DNA of 35,511 bases from Saprospiraceae bacterium (GTDB lineage: Bacteria > Bacteroidota > Bacteroidia > Chitinophagales > Saprospiraceae): the NCBI GenBank assembly GCA_013214355.1, contig JABSSL010000116.1:1-35511 (forward strand), in the 5' to 3' direction. Numbering within the stretch: the stretch's first letter is position 1; each line of letters opens with the position of its first letter. This document shows, piece after piece, positions 8,211 to 15,805 of this stretch. The position numbers and the translations under genes are program-made. The notes below the pieces were generated by a model. It was given only the letters and a program-made list of their open reading frames with translations. It made no database searches and was not told where the DNA came from.

Positions 8211-9050
8211 CTACATCAACAGACGATGAAGGAATGTTCTGCCATAAGCTGTAAGCGCTGACAACCAATTCCCCGCTCGACGGTCAAATTGTGCCAACTG
8301 CCGATAATAGAATGCCTTGTATTTGTGAATGTCTGATCGTGTAACGGATTGATCCTCTTGAAAAACGGCCAATAGACTGAGCATCTCTATATAAGCCTCT
8401 CGCTCCTTGTACACCGAAATATTCTGCTCATGCTTCCGGATCCGCACCAAAGGCTCAAAAATAACTTGACAGGGATACTGCTGCGTCAAGCGCAACAAGT
8501 AATGGGTGTCTCCTAAAATCAGTGCCTCCTCAAACTCTCCCACTTTCTCCGCCAGGCTACGCCTAATCAAAACCGTAGAGGCATAGATTGGCATTTGGCC
8601 AGACAACGTACGCTCAAATTGGTCTGCTGCCGTCCACTCCTCCTCATATGGGGCATAAATGCGGGGCCGTAAAATCCCTTTGGCATTGAATTCTTCTGCA
8701 TCCGTATATACAAAAGCTAGGTTTTCATCCGTTTTAATGACCTCTATTTGTTTTTCCAGTTTCCTCGGTAACCAAATGTCGTCTGCATCCAAAAAGGCGA
8801 TAAATTCTCCTTTAGCAAAAGTCCAAGCTAGATTCCGCAGTTGGGATAGATTGCCTAAATGCGGCGTATAGTGATATTGAATGCTAGCATGATCCAATTC
8901 TTCCAATCTTTGTCGGGTTTGGTCGGTTGAACCATCGTCGAGGATAATTATTTCAAAATCGGTATAGCTTTGTGCAAATACACTCTGCAAGGTCTCCAGT
9001 AGGAGTTCTTCGCGATTGTACGTTAGGATGATGATGGAGACGGTGGGCAT
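8211..9050 (-). CDS. Family 2 glycosyltransferase
   Basis: A 279-residue protein from the ATG at 9050. A frame open to 9152 would add 34 residues that do not match the family, because GT2 proteins open right at the MPTVSIIILTYNREE strand, so the later start is preferred. GT-A features are VSIIILTYNR at the N-terminus, ILDDGSTD (nucleotide binding, about residue 40) and AFLDADD (metal-binding DxD-type, about residue 90). A C-terminal segment with ASTVLIRRSL and GDTHYLLRL fits acceptor binding. It transfers a sugar from an NDP-sugar on the cytoplasmic side. It runs opposite to its neighbours and starts in the hairpin-rich region shared with the flippase gene. Confidence 0.85.
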   Translation of the reverse strand: MPTVSIIILTYNREELLLETLQSVFAQSYTDFEIIILDDGSTDQTRQRLEELDHASIQYHYTPHLGNLSQLRNLAWTFAKGEFIAFLDADDIWLPRKLEKQIEVIKTDENLAFVYTDAEEFNAKGILRPRIYAPYEEEWTAADQFERTLSGQMPIYASTVLIRRSLAEKVGEFEEALILGDTHYLLRLTQQYPCQVIFEPLVRIRKHEQNISVYKEREAYIEMLSLLAVFQEDQSVTRSDIHKYKAFYYRQLAQFDRRAGNWLSALTAYGRTFLHRLLM

Positions 9051-9109
9051 TAGGGGTGTAATTTGATTTTTTAGATTGGCCTGGGGTCTGGCTTGCCAGG
9101 CTAAGGTTG

Positions 9110-9133
9110 GATGTGGGTGAAAACACCAACATC
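9110..9133. repeat. Imperfect hairpin, first of a related pair
   Basis: GATGTGGGTG (9110-9119) pairs with CACCAACATC (9124-9133) at 9 of 10 positions around a 4-base AAAA loop. Its right part (9119-9131) is the exact reverse complement of 9191-9203 in the second hairpin, so the two hairpins are also inverted copies of each other. Confidence 0.6.
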
Positions 9134-9188
9134 GGCTCGGGTTTTTCACCAATGGGAGAGTAGCCCATCAAAAAAAACTCGCCAGGCC

Positions 9189-9214
9189 TGTGTTGGTGTT
9201 TTCCCACCAACACA
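9189..9214. promoter_or_regulatory. Strong hairpin upstream of flippase gene
   Basis: TGTGTTGGTG (9189-9198) and CACCAACACA (9205-9214) form a perfect 10-bp stem with a 6-base loop, 29 bases before the ATG at 9243. No T-run follows. It could be an operator for a dimeric regulator between the divergent genes, or an RNA structure in the leader. A smaller ATGGG/CCCAT stem lies between the two hairpins (9152-9167). Confidence 0.5.
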
Positions 9215-9242
9215 AACCGGAGCCAGAATGTAGTTTTATTAA

Positions 9243-10409
9243 ATGAGCAAAAAAACCAGAAAACGGGTTCAACTGATATTCAGTTCACTGTTTGCGCAGT
9301 TCGCGGTGCCAGTGAGTAATATCGCGGTGTCGATACTGGTGGTGCGTTGGTTTTCTGCTGAACTCTGGGGGGAGTATGTAGAGCATTTACTGCTCGTCAG
9401 TCTGGTGCTGACCGTGGTGCATTGGGGAAGTAAGGAGTATTTGTCGAAGCAATTTAGCAAGGCCCCAAAAAATATTAGCCTAGACTTACAGCGATCCATC
9501 GTAAGTAAGGTACTGCTTTTGCTAGCGTTGAGTTTGTTGCTCAGCTTGATTCCGCTTCGCGGCCTGGAGAAGGGCTTGATCCTGGCCTGGATCTGGGCAA
9601 GAGCTTCCTGGCAATTCTTCGAATCGCTAAACACCTATCGCAGGTTGTTTGTGCAAGTAGCTGTTGTTGAGGTAGTTTTGGTATTGGGGATGATAGCCTG
9701 TCTTTTCCAATTTGAAATGAACATCCGACTACTATTGGGGCTGTTTATAGGCATTGACCTGATCAAGTTCGTGCTATATGGTGCGCTTAATCACTCCTAT
9801 CTCCGGCCATGGCGGGGAGCTGAAGGTTGGAGAAACTTTTTTCGCGATAGCTTCCCCTTTTTTCTCCTGACGCTATCTAGTCTAGCAGCCTCCCGGGCAG
9901 ACGTTTACCTACTCAGTTTGTGGGAAGAAACGAAATCCCTAGCCCAGTATCAAATCATCACGAATTTCATCCAGTATGCGCATCTCTTGGCAACGGCTAT
10001 CATGCTTCCCTTCCTAAAGAATATTTTTCGGCTGCAGTTCGACTCCATCCAACAGTTAGAGCGGCAATTCATTAGCCTCGGGTTAATATTGGGGGTAATA
10101 TTGACAGGAGGAATTTATGGCATCACTACTTTTTTGTACCAATTTGAAATGTCCTATATTGTCATTACGTTAATCTATCTGAATATTGTAGTTTTTTATT
10201 TTTATTTTTTGCGCATTCCAGCAGGTTTCAGCTTTAACAAAATGTGGAGTGTGATCTTCGTCATGTCGCTGATGGGCGGGATTAACCTATTACTTGGCAT
10301 CTTAATTATTCCTACCTTGGGAATGATTGGAGGATTGTTGAGTAGCCTGAGCGCCGGCATTTTAGGACTCCTAGGTTTCAGAAGTAAAAAGCTGTTTCAT
10401 TTTTCATGA
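9243..10409 (+). CDS. Wzx-like polysaccharide flippase, short form
   Basis: A 388-residue polytopic membrane protein with about 10-11 hydrophobic segments, beginning KTRKRVQLIFSSLFAQFAVP, a pattern common in the MATE/PST flippase superfamily (MOP). The segment VVRWFSAELWGEYV near residue 40 resembles the 'R-G-xxxxGxY' turn after the first helix of Wzx proteins. It is shorter than most Wzx proteins (around 420-500), with about 11 rather than 12-14 helices, so one pair may be missing. It probably moves lipid-linked oligosaccharide or another lipid across the inner membrane. It overlaps the next radical SAM gene by 4 bases (ATGA), which suggests tight coupling. Confidence 0.7.
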   Translation: MSKKTRKRVQLIFSSLFAQFAVPVSNIAVSILVVRWFSAELWGEYVEHLLLVSLVLTVVHWGSKEYLSKQFSKAPKNISLDLQRSIVSKVLLLLALSLLLSLIPLRGLEKGLILAWIWARASWQFFESLNTYRRLFVQVAVVEVVLVLGMIACLFQFEMNIRLLLGLFIGIDLIKFVLYGALNHSYLRPWRGAEGWRNFFRDSFPFFLLTLSSLAASRADVYLLSLWEETKSLAQYQIITNFIQYAHLLATAIMLPFLKNIFRLQFDSIQQLERQFISLGLILGVILTGGIYGITTFLYQFEMSYIVITLIYLNIVVFYFYFLRIPAGFSFNKMWSVIFVMSLMGGINLLLGILIIPTLGMIGGLLSSLSAGILGLLGFRSKKLFHFS

Positions 10410-11818
10410 ATATCTTACTGACGCACGCCTATTTCCTGCACGAAGACAAAAAGGAGCTGGCTATTATGAAGCCATACCCTCCCCTTGGTCTGCAGTGCAT
10501 CTCTGCCTATTTGGAAGTAAAGGGCTACCACAACACGGTATTTGATACCACCTTCTCCTCTTTTGAAGCCTTCACAAAGCATCTGCAAGAAGAACCACCC
10601 CAGGTCATCGGCATTTACACCAATTTGATGACCAAACTGAATGTTTTGCGCATGATGCGGTGGATCAAAGACCAGCCTCACTTAGCTGATTGCAAAATCA
10701 TTTTAGGAGGTCCAGAGGTACGCCATCACCGAGAAGCTTTTGTGCAGCACGGAGCTGACGCCATCGTCTTTGGTGAAGGAGAGGAAACTATGCTGGAACT
10801 GATTCAGCATTTTGAAGGAACAGGCCCAGCCACCCTAGCTGAGATCCCCGGTATCGCCTACCCACTAGCGGATGGAAGTATTATGGTCAATGTAGATCGG
10901 CCGCTGATCAAAGATTTAGATCAACTCCCATTGCCCAACCGCAAGAAGATTGATCAAACGCTATACTTCGACGCTTGGAAGGAGCGACATGGCTATAGCA
11001 CGATCACGATTAATACCATGCGCGGTTGTCCCTATGCCTGCAAATGGTGCAGTCGAGCAGTATACGGCAAATCCTACCGGCGTCGCAGTCCAGAAAATGT
11101 GGTGGATGAAATTCTTGAGCTAAAGGCCAATTACGATTTTGACAAGATCTGGTTCGTCGACGATGTTTTTACCATTAATCATAAATGGCTACGAGAGTTT
11201 TGCCGACTAATGGTGGAGAAAAAGGCGGTTACGCCTTATGAAATCATCAGTCGAGCGGATCGAATGAATGATGAAATTCTCAAAATCCTCAAAGAAAGTG
11301 GGTGCTTCCGTATTTGGATTGGCGCAGAGAGTGGCTCGCAAACCATCCTGGATGCCATGACCCGGATGGTGAAAGTAGAGCAAGTAGCAGCTATGATTAA
11401 AGCCAGTCAACAACATGGGATCGAAGCTGGGACTTTCATTATGTTGGGTTATCCTGGGGAGACGGAAAAAGACTTAAAAGCTACCTTAAACTACCTCATC
11501 GATGCCGACCCAGATCACTATACCCTCACCGTGGCCTACCCCATTAAGGGCACACCACTTTACGAAGAGGTAGAAAATCTATTTGTGGAAGACTTGGAAT
11601 GGCAGAGTAGTACGGATCGAGATATTGATTTCAAACGAACCTATCCTCGTCGCTACTACGATCACGCCATACACTGGATTCATCATGAGATTAACTTCCA
11701 TAGAATCCTTCGAGCTAATCCACTGCATTATCGTTTGATCACCAGCAAAATGAGATCCTTGAAAGCTCGGTTGAGTATGATAGCGGTGAGAGGATGGAGT
11801 ACCATGAATAGCGGATGA
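10406..11818 (+). CDS. B12-binding-type radical SAM protein 2
   Basis: A 470-residue paralogue of the protein at 5033. The N-terminal domain (about 1-145) begins MNILLTHAYF, carries KPYPPLGLQ and closes with AIVFGEGEE; the cobalamin-ligating DxHxxG is again not present. The radical SAM cluster ligands are Cys208, Cys212 and Cys215 in RGCPYACKWC. GAESGSQTILDAM and an EAGTFIMLGYPGE strand follow, as in class B enzymes such as BchE-like proteins. The ATG overlaps the flippase stop as ATGA, so flippase and enzyme levels are probably tied. The reaction and substrate are unknown. Compared with protein 1, the sequence after GSQ differs, so the two probably act on different substrates or different steps. 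Confidence 0.85.
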   Translation: MNILLTHAYFLHEDKKELAIMKPYPPLGLQCISAYLEVKGYHNTVFDTTFSSFEAFTKHLQEEPPQVIGIYTNLMTKLNVLRMMRWIKDQPHLADCKIILGGPEVRHHREAFVQHGADAIVFGEGEETMLELIQHFEGTGPATLAEIPGIAYPLADGSIMVNVDRPLIKDLDQLPLPNRKKIDQTLYFDAWKERHGYSTITINTMRGCPYACKWCSRAVYGKSYRRRSPENVVDEILELKANYDFDKIWFVDDVFTINHKWLREFCRLMVEKKAVTPYEIISRADRMNDEILKILKESGCFRIWIGAESGSQTILDAMTRMVKVEQVAAMIKASQQHGIEAGTFIMLGYPGETEKDLKATLNYLIDADPDHYTLTVAYPIKGTPLYEEVENLFVEDLEWQSSTDRDIDFKRTYPRRYYDHAIHWIHHEINFHRILRANPLHYRLITSKMRSLKARLSMIAVRGWSTMNSG

Positions 11819-11867
11819 TTTTCACTTAATAACGATGAATGTTTAATGGATAATCCTGGGGTAGAAG

Positions 11868-11937
11868 TTTAGCGTTGAAGGTCGAAAATTTAGCACTACA
11901 GCCTTCCCTTAAAAACCCCACTTTAAACCTTAAACCC
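11868..11937 (+). repeat. Period-7 repeat tract before third radical SAM gene
   Basis: Read in steps of seven from 11868: TTTAGCG, TTGAAGG, TCGAAAA, TTTAGCA, CTACAGC, CTTCCCT, TAAAAAC, CCCACTT, TAAACCT, TAAACCC. TTTAGC recurs at exactly 21 bases and TAAACC at 7 bases. The tract fills about half of the 153-base gap between two radical SAM genes and ends 34 bases before the ATG. I see no TAnnTTTG promoter in the gap. Confidence 0.55.
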
Positions 11938-11971
11938 TCCAGCCCCGCTTTAAGCCAAAATTCAAAAAAGC

Positions 11972-13495
11972 ATGGATTTACCACCTAAATCAAGACATAA
12001 AGTTCTCCTTTTTAATCCCAGAGCAACGAATTATAAGGCTAGGATACCCAATTCTGTGCTACAAGTAGCCGCCAGCATCGATGCCACCCATGAATGGGTG
12101 ATCGTGGACGGCAACTTGGAAGATCATCCGCAGGAAAAGATCATGGCCTATTTCAAGACTGGAGAATTTAAGTTCTTCGGTTGTACGGTGATGCCTGGGC
12201 CGCAATTGCGTCAAGCTGTTCCGATCACCAAAGCCATCCGACAAGCCTTTCCCGAAATCATCAATATCTGGGGTGGCTATTTCCCTGCCAACCATCCAGA
12301 GGTAGTATTGGAATCAGGATGGGTGGACTTTATCATCAATGGACCAGGAGATCACGCCTTTCCGCAACTGCTCACTGCCCTCGAGCAGGAAACTTCCTTT
12401 GCTGGCATACAAAGTTTAATTTATTTCGATGGAATGGAGGTGGTCAAGACGGCCAAAGCTCCGCTGCTTCGCTACGATGACCTCCCTGGTCTACCCTATG
12501 ACAAGCTGGATCGGCTGTACCCGATGAAACGTTATCTGGGCAAGAGCTTTATGGGGCGGCATACCATCGCGTATCATAGCAGTTTTGGCTGCCCCTTTAA
12601 ATGTTCCTTCTGCGCAGTCGTTCCGATCTATGAAGCGCGTTGGAATGGCAAGTCTGCGGATAAGATCTATGCTGACATAAAGTATATGAAGGAAAAGTAT
12701 GGGGCTGATGCAATTGAGTTCCATGACAATAACTTCTTCGTATCAGAAAAAAGAACCGTTGCCTTTGCGAAGTTGATTAAAGAGGAAAACATGCAGTGGT
12801 GGGGAGAAGCGCGGATCGATACGGTAGACAAGTACAGTGATGAAAGCTTGGCTTTGATGCGGGAGGCCGGATGTCGGATGATCTTCTTTGGTGCGGAATC
12901 AGGGAATGATGATCTGCTGGATTTTATGGATAAAGGAGGGAAGCAAAATGGGCAGCAGATCCTAGATTTTGCTACACGGATTCAGCAATTCGATATCATT
13001 CCGGAATACTCCTTTGTGCTAGGCTGGCCGGCAGCAAGTGAACAGGAGGCACTGAGGCAAGTGGAGGCAGAAATCAATTTCATCCGTAAAGTAAAGGACG
13101 CCAACCCACAGACGGAGATTATCATCTATGTCTACAGTCCAGTTCCGACCGAAGGCTCTGAAATGTTTGAGAAGGTAAAAGAACAAGGATTCAGTTTTCC
13201 ACAGAAGCTAGAGGATTGGCTGGCCCCGGCTTGGGAATCCTTCGATCTTCGGAAAAACCCGCTCACACCTTGGCTCACCCCAAGAGTCATAGACAAGATC
13301 CGTAATTTTGAGACCGTACTAAACGCCTACTACCCTACCGTTTCAGATATTAAATTGAGTAAATTCCAACGACTTAGTATCAGTGGTATTGCTAGTTTGC
13401 GGTACAAATTAGGAGTATATGGCTACCCTTACGAGCTGAAGGCCTTGCAGCGATTTTGGTTAAAATATCGTCAACCTGAAAAAGAAGGATTTTGA
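11972..13495 (+). CDS. B12-binding-type radical SAM protein 3
   Basis: A 507-residue protein, more distant from proteins 1 and 2. The N-terminal domain begins HKVLLFNPRAT and includes FFGCTVMPGPQ and NIWGGYFPANHP, a cobalamin-domain-like run without a clear DxHxxG. The radical SAM ligands are Cys207, Cys211 and Cys214 in FGCPFKCSFC. MIFFGAESGND and YSFVLGWPA are typical later core strands. The C-terminal 100 residues (from about LAPAWESF) are specific to this type and may be a substrate or partner domain. It is the first gene of an overlapping run; its TGA stop is shared with the TTG start of the next gene (TTGA). The reaction is unknown. Confidence 0.85.
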   Translation: MDLPPKSRHKVLLFNPRATNYKARIPNSVLQVAASIDATHEWVIVDGNLEDHPQEKIMAYFKTGEFKFFGCTVMPGPQLRQAVPITKAIRQAFPEIINIWGGYFPANHPEVVLESGWVDFIINGPGDHAFPQLLTALEQETSFAGIQSLIYFDGMEVVKTAKAPLLRYDDLPGLPYDKLDRLYPMKRYLGKSFMGRHTIAYHSSFGCPFKCSFCAVVPIYEARWNGKSADKIYADIKYMKEKYGADAIEFHDNNFFVSEKRTVAFAKLIKEENMQWWGEARIDTVDKYSDESLALMREAGCRMIFFGAESGNDDLLDFMDKGGKQNGQQILDFATRIQQFDIIPEYSFVLGWPAASEQEALRQVEAEINFIRKVKDANPQTEIIIYVYSPVPTEGSEMFEKVKEQGFSFPQKLEDWLAPAWESFDLRKNPLTPWLTPRVIDKIRNFETVLNAYYPTVSDIKLSKFQRLSISGIASLRYKLGVYGYPYELKALQRFWLKYRQPEKEGF

Positions 13496-14166
13496 ATCGG
13501 ATCATTCGCCAATTGATGTCATGGTTTTACCGGCCCATTCTTGAACGTTACTTGCGTAGAGATCGGCCATTTCGGTACGATGGACTAGAGTTGATCATAT
13601 TAAAGAGTGTGTTCCATCCTGCCTTTTTTGGGAGTAGTAAAGTCTTTGCCGGATTTCTGAAGCAGCAGCCCCTAGCGGGCAAAAAACTATTGGAGGTGGG
13701 TTGTGGAAGCGGGCTGCTTTCCCTAGTAGCAGCAAAAGCGGGAGCTGTAGTTACAGCAGTCGATATCAATCCCACCGCCATTGCCTGTTCGCGCGCCAAT
13801 GCGCAAAACAATCATTTGCGTATTGAGGTGGTTCATTCTGACATTTTTCAGAACCTGCAGCAAGAAGCCTATGATATCATCATCGTCAACCCGCCCTTCT
13901 TTGAAGGGCAAGCTAAGGAGGACAGCTCTTATGCTTGGTATTGTGGACCGGACTTCTATTTCTTCAACACCTTCTTCCGGGAACTCCCTAACTACACGGA
14001 ACCGCATTCGAAGGTATGGATGATCTTATCCGAGGTTTGTGATTTGAAGCCAATCAAAGCCATTGCAGCGGAGCATAACTATCAGATGCCGATAATACAC
14101 CAAGAAACTCGATTATTCGAAGCGTTCCTCATTTTCGAAATACAAGCCGTAGATGCAGCCGGGTAG
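13492..14166 (+). CDS. Small methyltransferase with NPPF motif
   Basis: A 224-residue class I methyltransferase. The start is probably TTG at 13492, overlapping the previous stop as TTGA and preceded by AAGAAGGA, a strong Shine-Dalgarno-like sequence; an ATG at 13516 is the alternative. Motif I is LLEVGCGSGLLSLVA and motif II AVDINPTAI. IIIVNPPFF at about residue 130 is the catalytic (N/D)PP(Y/F) motif found in N-methyltransferases acting on planar nitrogens (RsmC, HemK, N6-adenine families). The short length and lack of an RNA-binding domain leave the acceptor open; a protein, base or small molecule is possible. It overlaps the GT87-like gene by 14 bases. Confidence 0.75.
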   Translation: MNRIIRQLMSWFYRPILERYLRRDRPFRYDGLELIILKSVFHPAFFGSSKVFAGFLKQQPLAGKKLLEVGCGSGLLSLVAAKAGAVVTAVDINPTAIACSRANAQNNHLRIEVVHSDIFQNLQQEAYDIIIVNPPFFEGQAKEDSSYAWYCGPDFYFFNTFFRELPNYTEPHSKVWMILSEVCDLKPIKAIAAEHNYQMPIIHQETRLFEAFLIFEIQAVDAAG

Positions 14167-15805
14167 TAGTCATAGATACCTGTATTGGGCAGTTAGCCTC
14201 TGGCTCCTAATCGGAGGTTATCAAATCTGGAAGCTGCGCCAAGCTCCGATCGGAGATTTCGCCAATTATTATTATGCGAGCCAGGCTCTACTCGGGGGGG
14301 AGGTGGAGGATGCGCAATTGTACGAGCCCTACACCTTCAACCTATGGGTAAATCAACGGAGCCCTGAACCTGTATTTGTAAATTACGCTCCAGTTCCACC
14401 CGTAAGTGTATTAGCTTATCTGCCTTTTGCGATGATCTCTGACGTATATCAAGCCAAGCTAGTGTTCAATGTCATCGGCTTGTTGTTTTTTGTCTTGGTA
14501 TTTATCTGGGGCATGAGGAAACTACCACAGCAAAGGCAAATAGGCCAGCAAGGTGAGTCCGAACTGTCCCCATTAGGGCTCCATTCACCTATCCTGCCAA
14601 CCCTAGCTATTATCAGCATTCCTTTCATCTTATGGACTCCACTTTTCAATAATTTCTTTCAGGGGCAATCGTATTTATACATGGTGAGCTTTCTATGGCT
14701 CGGCTTTATCTGTTGGCAAAAAGATCAAAAATTATTGGCGGCTTTTTCTTGGGCAGTCCCCATTGCTTTAAAGATTTTTCCAGCCATCATCCTCCTGCTT
14801 CCATTACTGAAGCGCTCTTATTCCATCTTTGGATGGACCGTTACACTGGCGTTTCTCTTCTCCGTCCTACCAGTTTTTGGGATGGACTATTCGACAGTAT
14901 CAGCATACTTTCAAGACATTCTACCTAGGCTTTTTGCGGGAGAGATCAATGACCCTTACACTATTTTGTATCAATCGCCACGTGTCTTTATCGACCAGCT
15001 ATTGATATATGATGGACACCTAAATGATAATCCCCTATTCCATCTACCTTGGCTCGCCAACCTCCTCTACCTGGCCTTTCAATGGTTCATATTAGGACTA
15101 TTGCTACCGCTAATCAGCAAAAGGGAACTGCCAGTTTTCCTTGCCTTTAGCCTTACGATCATAGCCGGTTTATTGCTAAGTGGATATGGTTCCAACTATA
15201 GTATGCTTTTGCTCTTTTTCCCAGCAGTAGCTATCGTAGCAACAGGGCTATTTCCAAAACCTTGGCCTTGGATGGGCGCCTTGGCCTTGCTTTGGTTGGC
15301 TGGTAACATTCCAATCTACAAGCTAGAAGAATGGCCTTTTCTGACCCAATTCCCTAGAATGTATGCACTGCTAATCCTTTTCGTGGGAATATATTGGTGG
15401 GTACGACCAGGCGTACAGCCGAAGATCTGGCTCGCCATCGGCGGAATACTCCTATTGAAATGGGGATGGAGCGGGACTCCACAGAACCAGTTAGCCGCCT
15501 ACTATCTTCCAGACGGGCAATATCCCATCATTTTTGATTGTGAACCCACTGGCGATGGGCTTTTACTCAAGCACTTTCGCGGACAAGGGCCAGAAGAAGA
15601 TATCTATCCTACCTCAGATCGCATTTATGGAGATCCTCAATTGTCTATCCAAGACCAACAAGTTTTTTATGCTGGGCAGCAACTCACCACAAACAAAGGA
15701 AGAAAGAAAAGAGCTATGCGGCTGAATGAGGATGAAATCATTTACCTGTCCGACGAAGGGCGAGGTGTCGGATTTTATACCCTAAGAAAACTGAAATTGC
15801 CATGA
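14153..15805 (+). CDS. GT87 (DUF2029)-like membrane glycosyltransferase with soluble tail
   Basis: A 550-residue membrane protein with about 11-12 hydrophobic segments up to residue 450. The first outer loop reads GDFANYYYASQALLGG, a typical opening of the GT87/DUF2029 polyprenyl-phosphate-mannose-type transferases, with an Asp as likely catalytic residue. The last 100 residues are soluble and contain NEDEIIYLSDEGRGVGFYTL, resembling one blade of a TolB-type WD40-like propeller. Such a tail is unusual for the family. It is likely to transfer a sugar on the periplasmic side. It sits in the overlapping run of genes (14-base overlap before, 4-base ATGA overlap after), so it is co-expressed with the radical SAM and methyltransferase genes. 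Confidence 0.7.
   Translation: MQPGSSHRYLYWAVSLWLLIGGYQIWKLRQAPIGDFANYYYASQALLGGEVEDAQLYEPYTFNLWVNQRSPEPVFVNYAPVPPVSVLAYLPFAMISDVYQAKLVFNVIGLLFFVLVFIWGMRKLPQQRQIGQQGESELSPLGLHSPILPTLAIISIPFILWTPLFNNFFQGQSYLYMVSFLWLGFICWQKDQKLLAAFSWAVPIALKIFPAIILLLPLLKRSYSIFGWTVTLAFLFSVLPVFGMDYSTVSAYFQDILPRLFAGEINDPYTILYQSPRVFIDQLLIYDGHLNDNPLFHLPWLANLLYLAFQWFILGLLLPLISKRELPVFLAFSLTIIAGLLLSGYGSNYSMLLLFFPAVAIVATGLFPKPWPWMGALALLWLAGNIPIYKLEEWPFLTQFPRMYALLILFVGIYWWVRPGVQPKIWLAIGGILLLKWGWSGTPQNQLAAYYLPDGQYPIIFDCEPTGDGLLLKHFRGQGPEEDIYPTSDRIYGDPQLSIQDQQVFYAGQQLTTNKGRKKRAMRLNEDEIIYLSDEGRGVGFYTLRKLKLP

Noticed and set aside
9051-9152. A longer start for the minus-strand GT2
   Set aside because: The added residues cover the hairpin region and do not look like GT2 sequence; the family opens at the later Met.
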